Of a stretch of DNA of 64,000 bases, positions 1-11,400 are shown in pieces. The DNA is from Strigamia acuminata (taxonomy: Eukaryota > Arthropoda > Chilopoda > Geophilomorpha > Linotaeniidae), in NCBI GenBank assembly GCA_949358305.1, contig OX442318.1:16090902-16154901 (forward strand), in the 5' to 3' direction. The notes beneath the pieces are model-generated. The model searched no databases. It was given only the letters and a program-made list of their open reading frames with translations, and was not told where the DNA came from. Each line of letters opens with the position of its first letter. The stretch's first letter is position 1. A program made the translations under genes and the position numbers.

Positions 1-3000
1 GTAAAGCAGGGAAGCGCTGCAAATGCGACTAAAACTCAACCAATTAAGAAAGTTGAACCAACTAAAGAGGAAGTTGATGCAAAAGTAGTTAATGAGTTGG
101 GGAACGGGGAAAGGAATGGCAAACCCGATAAAGCAGTACCGATGGATTATTGGCACGCCCGTATGGGGCATTTACACGTGAAAGGAATTGTTGACATGGA
201 AAAGTCAACCGATATTTATGGAATCAAATTGTCAGACAGGGAAATGAACACTTGTGATTCGTGTGCACAGGCGAAGAGCACACGAGCAAGTTTTGCACCA
301 ATAGGGGATATCAGGTCAAAAGGGGTTCTGGACTTAATACATATGGACACCTGGGGCCATTCTTCAACGAAATCGATAGGAGGGGCAAGATATTTCCTAT
401 TATTGGTCGATGACTATTCCAGATTTATGTGGATAGTAACGATGAAAACGAAGGATGAAGTGCTAGGCCATTTTAAGACATGGCAATTACAATTAGAGTG
501 TGCGACGTCACGTAAAGTGAAAGCGATCAGAACGGATAATGGGGGTGAATTCGTCTCAGCAGCTTGGGCAAAACATGCGAGTGATTCGGGAATTAAATGT
601 GAACGCACAACCCCCTACTCCCCAGAAATGAATTCTGTAGCTGAGAGAGGGAACAGAACCATAGTTGAAGGAATTAGAGCGATGATGGCAGACACTGGAT
701 TACCAAAGCGACTATGGGCAGAATTGGCCCACACAATAGTGTACTTGAAAAATCGTTTCCCTCACTCAACCTTAGGAGGCAAGACACCATATAACGTGTT
801 TTTCAACCGAAAAATGTCTGTTAGGCACCTAAAATGTATAGGCTCGAAAGCTTATGTGCATATCCCCGCACAGACAAGAAAAGATAAATTGGACAAACGA
901 GCATGGGTTGGAGCCCTTGTGGGGTACGCACAAAGTACACGAGGTTATCGAGTTTGGGACCCAAAAACGAATAAGGTTTATGGGGTTAAACATGTGAAAA
1001 TTGACGAAAATACTTATTGGAATGAGGGGGACACAGGAGTTCAAAATGTGAACAAAATGTTCGATTATATAAATCTCCCCACTCAAGAAGAAGAATCAGA
1101 TGACGACGTGGTTCCTCAAGCTACAGTACCTGCGCCTACGGTACCTACACATCAAATGGTCTTACGTCAGCGACCACCAGTACCCTTACCCACGACCCCC
1201 AAATTAGTGCAAAAAGCATATGGCATGAGAATGCCCCTCGAGGAACAAGGAGCTGTCGGGGGTATTGAGTTAGAGGGGGATGTGACAGAATTAGATTTAT
1301 CAAAATTGGAATTGGATTCAGGGGATGAACCTTTTGAGGATACTGTTGCCGAACAAGCAAATACAACCGACGAGCCTGAAGAATTACTGAAATTGAACAT
1401 GCAAGAATGGCAAAGATTTGCAAAAGTCCGTGCAAGGGGGAAAACCGCCGGAAAAGTGGATGTTTATTACATGACACCTTCACAAGACCGTTGTCGGGGT
1501 CGCACTGATGTAATGCGATGGTGTGAAGAAGAAGGTTTTCAATACGAAGAGGAGTTGTTTGATTTCAAACACGAACATCTGGAATTGCCTTATGCGGGTT
1601 TTTGCAGTATTGAGCCAGAGACTTATGAACAGGCTATTTCTGACAGGGATCGTTGGGATTGGTCAAAGGCCATGGACGAGGAAATTGATATATTTGACGA
1701 ACGAAAAGTTTATACCGAGGTTGACATTGCTCCCGATCAAACATTGCTTGGGAGCAAATGGATTTACAAATTGAAACGAGATCATACGGGGGCAATTAAA
1801 CGTTTTCGAGCACGCCTTGTTGCACAAGGCTTTAAGCAACGACCGGATATCGACTTTAAAGAAGTCTTCTCGCCGGTTATTAATTTTGTCCTCATATTGA
1901 TATTTTTCTGCACGCTGGTTGTTTTGTGTAACTGGCGCGACACGCACCTTGACGTAAAGGCAGCCTACCTTTACGGTGACTTAGATATTCCCCAGTACAT
2001 GGCCATACCAAAAGGTTATCAAACCAAAACGAACAAAGGGAAATGTTGGCGCTTGGACAAAGCCCTATACGGCCTGCACCAGTCAGGCCGTATGTGGTTT
2101 GAAAAATTACATGACAAATTAATTGACATTGGTTTTACACCATTCCCGGGCCTCAATTGTGTTTATGTCTACAAGAGAGAAGCGATTTTAATCGTTTACG
2201 TGGATGATCTCGTTCTCTTTTCAAGGGACGATTTTATTGAAAAATGTGTTCTCAAGTGGATTTCAAATGCATTTGACATCGTGAATTTGGGACCCGTAAC
2301 GATGCTATTGGGAATAGAGTTTGAGCGTGTTGGCAAGAACATTTTCGTGCACCAGGGCAAATATATTGACAAATTGTGTGAGAAATACAGAATTGATTAT
2401 TCGCATCGTATCAAAGTTCCAGGAACCGTTGGTACGATGATCCGAAGTGTGCGTCCTGGTGAGCGAGTGGATGTGGAATTCCCCTATCGCGCGCTTGTTG
2501 GCAGTTTGCTATTCATTGCCATGAGAACAAGACCAGACATCTTGTTCTCAGTAATTGTGTTATCACAATATAACGAGGTGCACTCTTACAAGCATGTGCA
2601 AATGCTGCTGCAAGTGCTAAAGTACTTATCTCAAACAAGGGATTTCTGCATCGATTTGGGATTATGTAAGAATACAGGCATGTCGATTTACACAGATGCC
2701 TCTCATGCCTCGGATCTAGATCAAAGAAGAAGTTTCGGGGGGCACATCATCTACATTGGTGGGGTTCCCGTGTCCTGGGCCTGCCGCAAACAAAAGCTGA
2801 CGGCGCTATCGGTGATGGAGAGCGAGTTTATCGCCATCGTGGATGGTGTGCGGGAGGTTATCTGGTTGGAGAGATTGTTTGAAGCTGATGTCTTGCGTGA
2901 TCCCCAGAGAGTTAAACCAATTGTATATGCGGATAGCACAGCCGCAATACAATACGCGAAAAATAGAATCGAAAATAGAGCGAACAAACATATAGAGGTT

Positions 3001-3156
3001 CGTTTTCACTTTTTGCGAGATTGGTACACAAAGGGAACTTTTGGGATACATCATATTCCGGGCGTATCCAACGTAGCGGATATATTAACCAAATGGTTAC
3101 CCTTCCCGCGATTATCAACCCTTTGTGAGCGAATTTTTGCAGAGCGGCACAAATGA
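1..3156 (+). CDS. Copia A gag-pol polyprotein, 5' partial (integrase, RT, RNase H)
   Basis: The reading frame is already open at base 1, so the true start is upstream and any ATG inside the window (such as the one at 97) is internal. By comparison with element B about 510 N-terminal residues (gag, zinc knuckle, protease) are missing. Present in order are the integrase HHCC zinc region (WHARMGH, then CDSC), the D,D35E core (HMDTWG, RTDNGGEF, VAERGN), the RT domain with LDVKAAYLYGDL, LYGLHQSG and YVDD (Tyr codon at 2197), and a copia-type RNase H (TDASHASD, MESEF, VADILTKW). No stop or frameshift interrupts it. In copia-type elements gag and pol share one frame; integrase precedes RT, the Pseudoviridae order. 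The frame ends 16 bp before the 3' LTR. Confidence 0.95.
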   Translation, partial: VKQGSAANATKTQPIKKVEPTKEEVDAKVVNELGNGERNGKPDKAVPMDYWHARMGHLHVKGIVDMEKSTDIYGIKLSDREMNTCDSCAQAKSTRASFAPIGDIRSKGVLDLIHMDTWGHSSTKSIGGARYFLLLVDDYSRFMWIVTMKTKDEVLGHFKTWQLQLECATSRKVKAIRTDNGGEFVSAAWAKHASDSGIKCERTTPYSPEMNSVAERGNRTIVEGIRAMMADTGLPKRLWAELAHTIVYLKNRFPHSTLGGKTPYNVFFNRKMSVRHLKCIGSKAYVHIPAQTRKDKLDKRAWVGALVGYAQSTRGYRVWDPKTNKVYGVKHVKIDENTYWNEGDTGVQNVNKMFDYINLPTQEEESDDDVVPQATVPAPTVPTHQMVLRQRPPVPLPTTPKLVQKAYGMRMPLEEQGAVGGIELEGDVTELDLSKLELDSGDEPFEDTVAEQANTTDEPEELLKLNMQEWQRFAKVRARGKTAGKVDVYYMTPSQDRCRGRTDVMRWCEEEGFQYEEELFDFKHEHLELPYAGFCSIEPETYEQAISDRDRWDWSKAMDEEIDIFDERKVYTEVDIAPDQTLLGSKWIYKLKRDHTGAIKRFRARLVAQGFKQRPDIDFKEVFSPVINFVLILIFFCTLVVLCNWRDTHLDVKAAYLYGDLDIPQYMAIPKGYQTKTNKGKCWRLDKALYGLHQSGRMWFEKLHDKLIDIGFTPFPGLNCVYVYKREAILIVYVDDLVLFSRDDFIEKCVLKWISNAFDIVNLGPVTMLLGIEFERVGKNIFVHQGKYIDKLCEKYRIDYSHRIKVPGTVGTMIRSVRPGERVDVEFPYRALVGSLLFIAMRTRPDILFSVIVLSQYNEVHSYKHVQMLLQVLKYLSQTRDFCIDLGLCKNTGMSIYTDASHASDLDQRRSFGGHIIYIGGVPVSWACRKQKLTALSVMESEFIAIVDGVREVIWLERLFEADVLRDPQRVKPIVYADSTAAIQYAKNRIENRANKHIEVRFHFLRDWYTKGTFGIHHIPGVSNVADILTKWLPFPRLSTLCERIFAERHK

Positions 3157-3171
3157 AAAGAAAGAGGGGGA
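3157..3171 (+). other. Polypurine tract of copia A
   Basis: A 15-base all-purine run follows the stop codon directly and ends one base before the 3' LTR. That is the position of the plus-strand primer in LTR retrotransposons. The same run is present in element B. Confidence 0.85.
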
Positions 3172-3172
3172 T

Positions 3173-3473
3173 TATTGGTTTTGCAGTGAATTCTTTCGCC
3201 ATTTGTGTTTTGGGTGTGCATGCCACTTCTAGATATCCGTAGATGGATATGAGTGTTTTATTTATTCTTTTGTAAAGAACAAGTTCATATCAAACAATAT
3301 GGATTTGTTCTCCTTTTATTGTGTATTCGTTTTCGAGACTATCTAGCCTCGAACCATCACTGATGTTACGTTTTCCGAGAATTAAACATGGCGGTCACGC
3401 TTGGTGCTTACCGCACAGTTCAAATCCGGCGTCGTTAATGGATTCGACACACCACTCGTTTCAGGAAACAATA
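3173..3473 (+). repeat. 3' LTR of copia A (301 bp)
   Basis: It begins TATTGG and ends ACAATA, giving a 5-bp terminal inverted repeat TATTG/CAATA. The ends were set by alignment with both LTRs of element B and by the switch to satellite sequence at 3474. The outermost bases are TA...TA rather than the usual TG...CA. Confidence 0.93.
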
Positions 3474-3641
3474 AAACTTGCACCGACTTTTGGCCATTTT
3501 TGGTTAAACTTCCGCACAATTTCTGCCCGATTGGACACTGAGGTTCGGTTTCCGACCGGGTCGTTTCTTGTCCGACCCGCGGCGCGTCGCGGCGCGGCCG
3601 GAGGACGGCCCTCGTCCCCAAAAACCACACTCCGAGTCACG

Positions 3642-4545
3642 GGTCGCACGGCCAACAGGCCGTGACGGGCCGTAGCGGGTCGAAAACGGGCCGTTAACGG
3701 CCCGTTGACAGCCCGTTAGCGGCCCGCATGAGGTCGCACGGGCCGTCGGCGAGCCGAAGTCCGGGAACGAAGGCCGTTACGGGACCGTGACGGGACCGTC
3801 GGCGGCCCGTTAACGGCCCGTGCGAGCCGTTACGGGATCGTGACGGGACCGTCGGCGGCCCGTTAACGGCCCGTGCGAGCCGTTACGGAATCGTGACGGG
3901 ACCGTCGGCGGCCCGTTAACGGCCCGTGCGGGCCGTTACGGGATCGTGACGGGACCGTCGGCGGCCCGTTAACGGCCCGTGCGACCCCATGCGGGCCGTT
4001 GACGGGCCGTTAACGGGCCGTTAACGGGCCGTTAACGGGCCGTGACGGTGTAAATCGAAAAAATCAACAACCGACAACACGTACATGAAAACGCGTACAA
4101 CATTCATAGACATTAATCTCGAATCCTGTTTTTGGTTTTACGCCGTTAACGGGCCGTTAACGGCCCGTTAACGGCCCGTTAACGGCCCGTTAACGGCCCG
4201 CATGAGGTCGTACGGGCCGTTACGGGGTCGTGACGGGACCGTCGGCGGCCCGTTAACGGCCCGTGCGGGCCGTTACGGGATAGTTACGGAACCGTCGGCG
4301 GCCCGTTAACGGCCCGTGCGAGCCGTTACGGGATCGTGACGGGACCGTCGGCGGCCCGTTAACGGCCCGTGCGAGCCGTTACGGGATTGTGACGGGACCG
4401 TCGGCGGCCCGTTAACGGCCCGTGCGGGCCGTTTTCGACCCGTTGCGGCCGTTTTCGACCCGTTGCGGCCCGTTTTCGACCCGTTACGGTCCTTGGCCGT
4501 AACGGGCCGAAAACGGGAAAACTGAAAAAGTCGAGTGCGAGACCA
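3642..4545 (+). repeat. Minisatellite cassette with 93-bp core (X1)
   Basis: GC-rich 53-bp tandem repeats, themselves built from 11-bp variants of CCGTTAACGGG, lie on both sides of an AT-rich 93-bp core at 4050-4142. Immediately after the core there are five GTTAAC-containing 11-bp repeats. The 53-bp repeats have the same orientation on both sides, while the outer arms are inverted. The cassette ends in a run of GTTTTCGACCCGTTGCGG repeats. No coding potential. Confidence 0.9.
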
Positions 4546-4910
4546 CGTGACCCGGAGTGTGGTTTTTGGGGACGAGGGCCGTCCTCCGACCGCGCCGTGA
4601 CGCGCCGCGGGTCGGTCACCAACTTTTGTCAATTTTTGACAGATTTTCACGGAATTTCAGCGACATTTTACGAGACGTTTCTGCCCGATGGGACGGACTT
4701 CTGTAAAACATTGCTTAAAATCCATGGAAATTTATCACATATTGACAAAATTCGGTGCAAGTTTTGTCAGAAATTAGGAAAAAACTTTTTTCAAAACTCG
4801 TCCAACGCGCCGGTAAATTGAGCGCCCACGTGCGTCGACAGTGGGCGCTTCAAAACCGCGTGGACACTGTCAGATCTCGGCACAGTTTGATGCGCCCAAA
4901 TCTAGCAATA

Positions 4911-6940
4911 CTTGCACCGACTTTTGGCAATTTGTGACAAATTTTCACAGAATTTCGGCAACATTTTACGACACATTTCTGCCCGGTTGGACACATTTCC
5001 ACAGGTTTTTTGTAAAACGTTGCTAAAATTCTGTTGAATTTCATCAAAAATTGTGTCAAAAGTCGGTGACGGGCGGAGGGGCGAGCTCCGGGCGCCCGAG
5101 AGAGAGAGAGAAAGAGAGAGAGAGGGGACGGCCGGGGCTCCCGCCAACGGGCGGAGGGGCGAGCCTTGGCGGGTTGGGCGTGCACTATCTAGGCATGTGG
5201 GCGCTCGATTTACCGGCACGTTGGACAAGTTTTGAAAATTTTTTTTTCCTAATTTTTGACAAAATTAGCACCGAATTTTGCCAATATTTGATAAATTTCC
5301 ACGGAATTTTATCAATGTTTTACAAAAAACCCCTGGAAATGTGTCCAATCGAGCAGAAATGTCTCGTAAAATATCGCTGAAATTTGTCTAAAATTGACAA
5401 AAAATCGGTGCAAGTTTTGCTAGATATTTGCCCGGATCAAACTGTGCCCGAAACCGCCCGATCTGACAGTGTGCACGCGGGCTGGACGTGCCCACTGTCC
5501 CCGCATGTGCACTCGCCGGCGCGTTGGACGAGTTTAAGAAGATTTTATCAATTTCTGACAAAACTTGCATCGATTTTTTGTCAATTTTTGATAAATTTCC
5601 CCAGAATTTTAGCAATAAAACCTTTGAAAATGTATCCAAAAGAGCAGAAATGTCCTGTAAAATATTGCTGAAAATCTGTTGAAATTCATCAAATATTGAC
5701 AAAAATCTGTGACGAGCGGAGGGGCGATCCTTTGGCGGCCGAAAGAGAGAGGGGGGACGGTCGGGGCTCCCGCCGACGGGCGGAGGGGCGAGCCTTGGCG
5801 GCCGAGAGAGAGAGAGAGAGAGGACGGCCGGGGCTCCCGCCGGCGCACTGTCCACGCATGGGCGCGCTCGATTTACTGGCGCGTTGGACGAATTTTAAAT
5901 TTTTTGTTTCCTATTTCTGACAAAATTTGCACCGACTTTTGGCAATTTGTGACAAATTTTCACAGAATTTCGGCAACATTTTACGACACATTTCTGCCCG
6001 GTTGGACACATTTCCACAGGTTTTTTGTAAAACGTTGCTAAAATTCCGTTGAATTTCATCAAAAATTGTGTCAAAAGTCGGTGACGGGCGGAGGGGCGAG
6101 CTCCGGGCGCCCGAGAGAGAGAGAGAAAGAGAGAGAGAGGGGACGGCCGGGGCTCCCGCCGACGGGCGGAGGGGCGAGCCTTGGCGGGTTGGGCGTGCAC
6201 TATCTAGGCATGTGGGCGCTCGATTTACCGGCACGTTGGACAAGTTTTGAAAATTTTTTTTTTCCTAATTTTTGACAAAATTAGCACCGAATTTTGCCAA
6301 TATTTGATAAATTTCCACGGAATTTTATCAATGTTTTACAAAAAACCCCTGGAAATGTGTCCAATCGAGCAGAAATGTCTCGTAAAATATCGCTGAAATT
6401 TGTCTAAAATTGACAAAAAATCGGTGCAAGTTTTGCTAGATATTTGCCCGGATCAAACTGTGCCCGAAACCGCCCGATCTGACAGTGTGCACGCGGGCTG
6501 GACGTGCCCACTGTCCCCGCATGTGCACTCGCCGGCGCGTTGGACGAGTTTAAGAAGATTTTATCAATTTCTGACAAAACTTGCATCGATTTTTTGTCAA
6601 TTTTTGATAAATTTCCCCAGAATTTTAGCAATAAAACCTTTGAAAATGTATCCAAAAGAGCAGAAATGTCCTGTAAAATATTGCTGAAAATCTGTTGAAA
6701 TTCATCAAATATTGACAAAAATCTGTGACGAGCGGAGGGGCGATCCTTTGGCGGCCGAAAGAGAGAGGGGGGACGGTCGGGGCTCCCGCCGACGGGCGGA
6801 GGGGCGAGCCTTGGCGGCCGAGAGAGAGAGAGAGAGAGGACGGCCGGGGCTCCCGCCGGCGCACTGTCCACGCATGGGCGCGCTCGATTTACTGGCGCGT
6901 TGGACGAATTTTAAATTTTTTGTTTCCTATTTCTGACAAA
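4911..6940 (+). repeat. Two tandem 1,015-bp trimer repeats (X1)
   Basis: Exact spacing of 1,015 bp separates equivalent points (4911, 5926, 6941). Each 1,015-bp copy contains three diverged monomers spaced about 349, 307 and 360 bp. Each monomer is an AT-rich imperfect palindrome (TTTTGTCAA-like words with inverted partners) plus a GC linker containing GTTGGACG. Two of the three linkers carry GA microsatellite tracts, for example 5098-5124 and 5808-5822. Confidence 0.93.
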
Positions 6941-7179
6941 ATTTGCACAGACTTTTGTCAATTTTTGACAAATTTTCACGGAATTTCAGCAATGGGACGG
7001 ACTTATGTAAAACATCGCTTAAAATCTGGAAATCTGTCAAATCTTCTTTAAATTTATGCAAGATATTGGGAAATTTTGGTTTAACTCGTCCAACGGGCCG
7101 GTAAATCGAGCGCCCACACGCGCCCACATGCACGTCCAACCCGCATGGGCACTGTCACATCGGACGTTTGTTGCGTGCA

Positions 7180-8131
7180 AAACTTGCACCGACTTTTGGC
7201 CATTTTTGGTTAAACTTCCGCACAATTTCTGCCCGATTGGACACTGAGGTTCGGTTTCCGACCGGGTCGTTTCTTGTCCGACCCGCGGCGCGTCGCGGCG
7301 CGGCCGGAGGACGGCCCTCGTCCCCAAAAACCACACTCCGAGTCACGGGTCGCACGGCCAACAGGCCGTGACGGGCCGTAGCGGGTCGAAAACGGGCCGT
7401 TAACGGCCCGTTGACGGCCCGTTAGCGGCCCGCATGAGGTCGCACGGGCCGTCGGCGAGCCGAAGTCCGGGAACGAAGGCCGTTACGGGACCGTGACGGG
7501 ACCGTCGGCGGCCCGTTAACGGCCCGTGCGAGCCGTTACGGGATCGTGACGGGACCGTCGGCGGCCCGTTAACGGCCCGTGCGAGCCGTTACGGAATCGT
7601 GACGGGACCGTCGGCGGCCCGTTAACGGCCCGTGCGGGCCGTTACGGGATCGTGACGGGACCGTCGGCGGCCCGTTAACGGCCCGTGCGACCCCATGCGG
7701 GCCGTTGACGGGCCGTTAACGGGCCGTTAACGGGCCGTTAACGGGCCGTGATGGTGTAAATCGAAAAAATCAACAACCGACAACACGTACATGAAAACGC
7801 GTACAACATTCATAGACATTAATCTCGAATCCTGTTTTTGGTTTTACGCCGTTAACGGGCCGTTAACGGCCCGTTAACGGCCCGTTAACGGCCCGCATGA
7901 GGTCGTACGGGCCGTTACGGGGTCGTGACGGGACCGTCGGCGGCCCGTTAACGGCCCGTGCGGGCCGTTACGGGATAGTTACGGAACCGTCGGCGGCCCG
8001 TTAACGGCCCGTGCGAGCCGTTACGGGATCGTGACGGGACCGTCGGCGGCCCGTTAACGGCCCGTGCGAGCCGTTACGGGATTGTGACGGGACCGTCGGC
8101 GGCCCGTTAACGGCCCGTGCGGGCCGTTTTC
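7180..8131 (+). repeat. Left part of satellite unit Y1, cut by copia B
   Basis: The unit-opening module (7180-7347) is followed by a minisatellite cassette with the 93-bp core at 7756-7848 and four 11-bp repeats after it. The base change GTGATGGTG just before the core is shared with Y2 and Y3 only, which places this unit in class Y. Copia B interrupts the terminal TTTTCGACCC repeats at 8131; the unit continues at 14628. Confidence 0.9.
8127..8131. repeat. Target site duplication of copia B, left copy (TTTTC)
   Basis: TTTTC occurs directly before the LTR at 8132 and again directly after the LTR at 14627. Removing the element and one copy restores the normal GGCCGTTTTCGACCCG satellite phrase. 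Five bp is the usual copia duplication length. Confidence 0.93.
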
Positions 8132-8432
8132 TATTGTTTCCTGAAACGAGTGGTGTGTCGAATCCATTAACGACGCCGGATTTGAACTGTGCGGTAAGCA
8201 CCAAGCGTGACCGCCATGTTTAATTCTCGGAAAACGTAACATCAGTGATGGTTCGAGGCTAGATAGTCTCGAAACCGAATACACAATAAAAGGAGAACAA
8301 ATCCATATTGTTTGATATGAACTTGTTCTTTACAAAAGAATAAATAAAACACTCATATCCATCTACGGATATCTAGAAGTGGCATGCACACCCAAAACAC
8401 AAATGGCGAAAGAATTCACTGCAAAACCAATA
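8132..8432 (-). repeat. 3' LTR of copia B (301 bp)
   Basis: Bounded on the plus strand by TATTG at 8132 and CCAATA ending at 8432. By eye it is identical to the 5' LTR at 14327-14627. Confidence 0.95.
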
Positions 8433-8434
8433 AT

Positions 8435-8449
8435 CCCCCTCTTTCTTTT
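8435..8449 (-). other. Polypurine tract of copia B
   Basis: On the element's sense strand this is a 15-base all-purine run that overlaps the last base of the stop codon. It sits just before the 3' LTR, the plus-strand primer position. Confidence 0.85.
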
Positions 8450-11400
8450 CATTTGTGCCGCTCTGCAAAAATTCGCTCACAAAGGGTTGATAATCGCGGG
8501 AAGGGTAACCATTTGGTTAATATATCCGCTACGTTGGATACGCCCGGAATATGATGTATCCCAAAAGTTCCCTTTGTGTACCAATCTCGCAAAAAGTGAA
8601 AACGAACCTCTATATGTTTGTTCGCTCTATTTTCGATTCTATTTTTCGCGTATTGTATTGCGGCTGTGCTATCCGCATATACAATTGGTTTAACTCTCTG
8701 GGGATCACGCAAGACATCAGCTTCAAACAATCTCTCCAACCAGATAACCTCCCGCACACCATCCACGATGGCGATAAACTCGCTCTCCATCACCGATAGC
8801 GCCGTCAGCTTTTGTTTGCGGCAGGCCCAGGACACGGGAACCCCACCAATGTAGATGATGTGCCCCCCGAAACTTCTTCTTTGATCTAGATCCGAGGCAT
8901 GAGAGGCATCTGTGTAAATCGACATGCCTGTATTCTTACATAATCCCAAATCGATGCAGAAATCCCTTGTTTGAGATAAGTACTTTAGCACTTGCAGCAG
9001 CATTTGCACATGCTTGTAAGAGTGCACCTCGTTATATTGTGATAACACAATTACTGAGAACAAGATGTCTGGTCTTGTTCTCATGGCAATGAATAGCAAA
9101 CTGCCAACAAGCGCGCGATAGGGGAATTCCACATCCACTCGCTCACCAGGACGCACACTTCGGATCATCGTACCAACGGTTCCTGGAACTTTGATACGAT
9201 GCGAATAATCAATTCTGTATTTCTCACACAATTTGTCAATATATTTGCCCTGGTGCACGAAAATGTTCTTGCCAACACGCTCAAACTCTATTCCCAATAG
9301 CATCGTTACGGGTCCCAAATTCACGATGTCAAATGCATTTGAAATCCACTTGAGAACACATTTTTCAATAAAATCGTCCCTTGAAAAGAGAACGAGATCA
9401 TCCACGTAAACGATTAAAATCGCTTCTCTCTTGTAGACATAAACACAATTGAGGCCCGGGAATGGTGTAAAACCAATGTCAATTAATTTGTCATGTAATT
9501 TTTCAAACCACATACGGCCTGACTGGTGCAGGCCGTATAGGGCTTTGTCCAAGCGCCAACATTTCCCTTTGTTCGTTTTGGTTTGATAACCTTTTGGTAT
9601 GGCCATGTACTGGGGAATATCTAAGTCACCGTAAAGGTAGGCTGCCTTTACGTCAAGGTGCGTGTCGCGCCAGTTACACAAAACAACCAGCGTGCAGAAA
9701 AATATCAATATGAGGACAAAATTAATAACCGGCGAGAAGACTTCTTTAAAGTCGATATCCGGTCGTTGCTTAAAGCCTTGTGCAACAAGGCGTGCTCGAA
9801 AACGTTTAATTGCCCCCGTATGATCTCGTTTCAATTTGTAAATCCATTTGCTCCCAAGCAATGTTTGATCGGGAGCAATGTCAACCTCGGTATAAACTTT
9901 TCGTTCGTCAAATATATCAATTTCCTCGTCCATGGCCTTTGACCAATCCCAACGATCCCTGTCAGAAATAGCCTGTTCATAAGTCTCTGGCTCAATACTG
10001 CAAAAACCCGCATAAGGCAATTCCAGATGTTCGTGTTTGAAATCAAACAACTCCTCTTCGTATTGAAAACCTTCTTCTTCACACCATCGCATTACATCAG
10101 TGCGACTCCGACAACGGTCTTGTGAAGGTGTCATGTAATAAACATCCACTTTTCCGGCGGTTTTCCCCCTTGCACGGACTTTTGCAAATCTTTGCCATTC
10201 TTGCATGTTCAATTTCAGTAATTCTTCAGGCTCGTCGGTTGTATTTGCTTGTTCGGCAACAGTATCCTCAAAAGGTTCATCCCCTGAATCCAATTCCAAT
10301 TTTGATAAATCTAATTCTGTCACATCCCCCTCTAACTCAATACCCCCGACAGCTCCTTGTTCCTCGAGGGGCATTCTCATGCCATATGCTTTTTGCACTA
10401 ATTTGGGGGTCGTGGGTAAGGGTACTGGTGGTCGCTGACGTAAGACCATTTGATGTGTAGGTACCGTAGGCGCAGGTACTGTAGCTTGAGGAACCACGTC
10501 GTCATCTGATTCTTCTTCTTGAGTGGGGAGATTTATATAATCGAACATTTTGTTCACATTTTGAACTCCTGTGTCCCCCTCATTCCAATAAGTATTTTCG
10601 TCAATTTTCACATGTTTAACCCCATAAACCTTATTCGTTTTTGGGTCCCAAACTCGATAACCTCGTGTACTTTGTGCGTACCCCACAAGGGCTCCAACCC
10701 ATGCTCGTTTGTCCAATTTATCTTTTCTTGTCTGTGCGGGGATATGCACATAAGCTTTCGAGCCTATACATTTTAGGTGCCTAACAGACATTTTTCGGTT
10801 GAAAAACACGTTATATGGTGTCTTGCCTCCTAAGGTTGAGTGAGGGAAACGATTTTTCAAGTACACTATTGTGTGGGCCAATTCTGCCCATAGTCGCTTT
10901 GGTAATCCAGTGTCTGCCATCATCGCTCTAATTCCTTCAACTATGGTTCTGTTCCCTCTCTCAGCTACAGAATTCATTTCTGGGGAGTAGGGGGTTGTGC
11001 GTTCACATTTAATTCCCGAATCACTCGCATGTTTTGCCCAAGCTGCTGAGACGAATTCACCCCCATTATCCGTTCTGATCGCTTTCACTTTACGTGACGT
11101 CGCACACTCTAATTGTAATTGCCATGTCTTAAAATGGCCTAGCACTTCATCCTTCGTTTTCATCGTTACTATCCACATAAATCTGGAATAGTCATCGACC
11201 AATAATAGGAAATATCTTGCCCCTCCTATCGATTTCGTTGAAGAATGGCCCCAGGTGTCCATATGTATTAAGTCCAGAACCCCTTTTGACCTGATATCCC
11301 CTATTGGTGCAAAACTTGCTCGTGTGCTCTTCGCCTGTGCACACGAATCACAAGTGTTCATTTCCCTGTCTGACAATTTGATTCCATAAATATCGGTTGA

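Larger units (their letters stand above)
1..3473 (+). mobile_element. Copia A, LTR retrotransposon cut by the window start
   Basis: This is the 3' two thirds of a Ty1/copia element: the rest of a gag-pol frame, a polypurine tract and a 301-bp 3' LTR. It is the same family as element B at 8132-14627. The differences I noticed are one coding base (G at 1498, giving Gly where B has Ser) and one LTR base (T at 3330, G in B). The five bases after the LTR, AAACT, are the satellite sequence expected at this point (compare 7180-7184), so the 3' junction is a clean insertion end. The 5' LTR, leader and gag lie outside the window. Confidence 0.95.
3474..7179 (+). repeat. Satellite unit X1 (3.7 kb)
   Basis: This is one full higher-order unit. 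It opens with a module starting at the phrase CTTGCACCGACTTTTGG, followed by the GC-rich minisatellite cassette (3642-4545), an AT-rich and linker stretch (4616-4910), two 1,015-bp trimers (4911-6940) and a closing AT-rich monomer (6941-7179). Short inverted arms flank the cassette (3571-3641 and 4546-4615, about 70 bp, nearly perfect complement). It shares the TTGACAGCC variant near 3704 and five 11-bp repeats with unit W2 at 35576. The many overlapping small ORFs on both strands are by-products of the repeat and I do not call them genes. Confidence 0.9.

Noticed and set aside
3655-4494. CRISPR-like array from regularly spaced repeats
   Set aside because: Repeats are contiguous tandem minisatellites without unique spacers, in a eukaryotic context.
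3474-8131. Dozens of small open frames (60-155 codons) recurring on both strands of the satellite
   Set aside because: They overlap in several frames, run through GA and minisatellite tracts, have Arg/Pro/Ser-rich low-complexity translations, and recur only because the DNA repeats.
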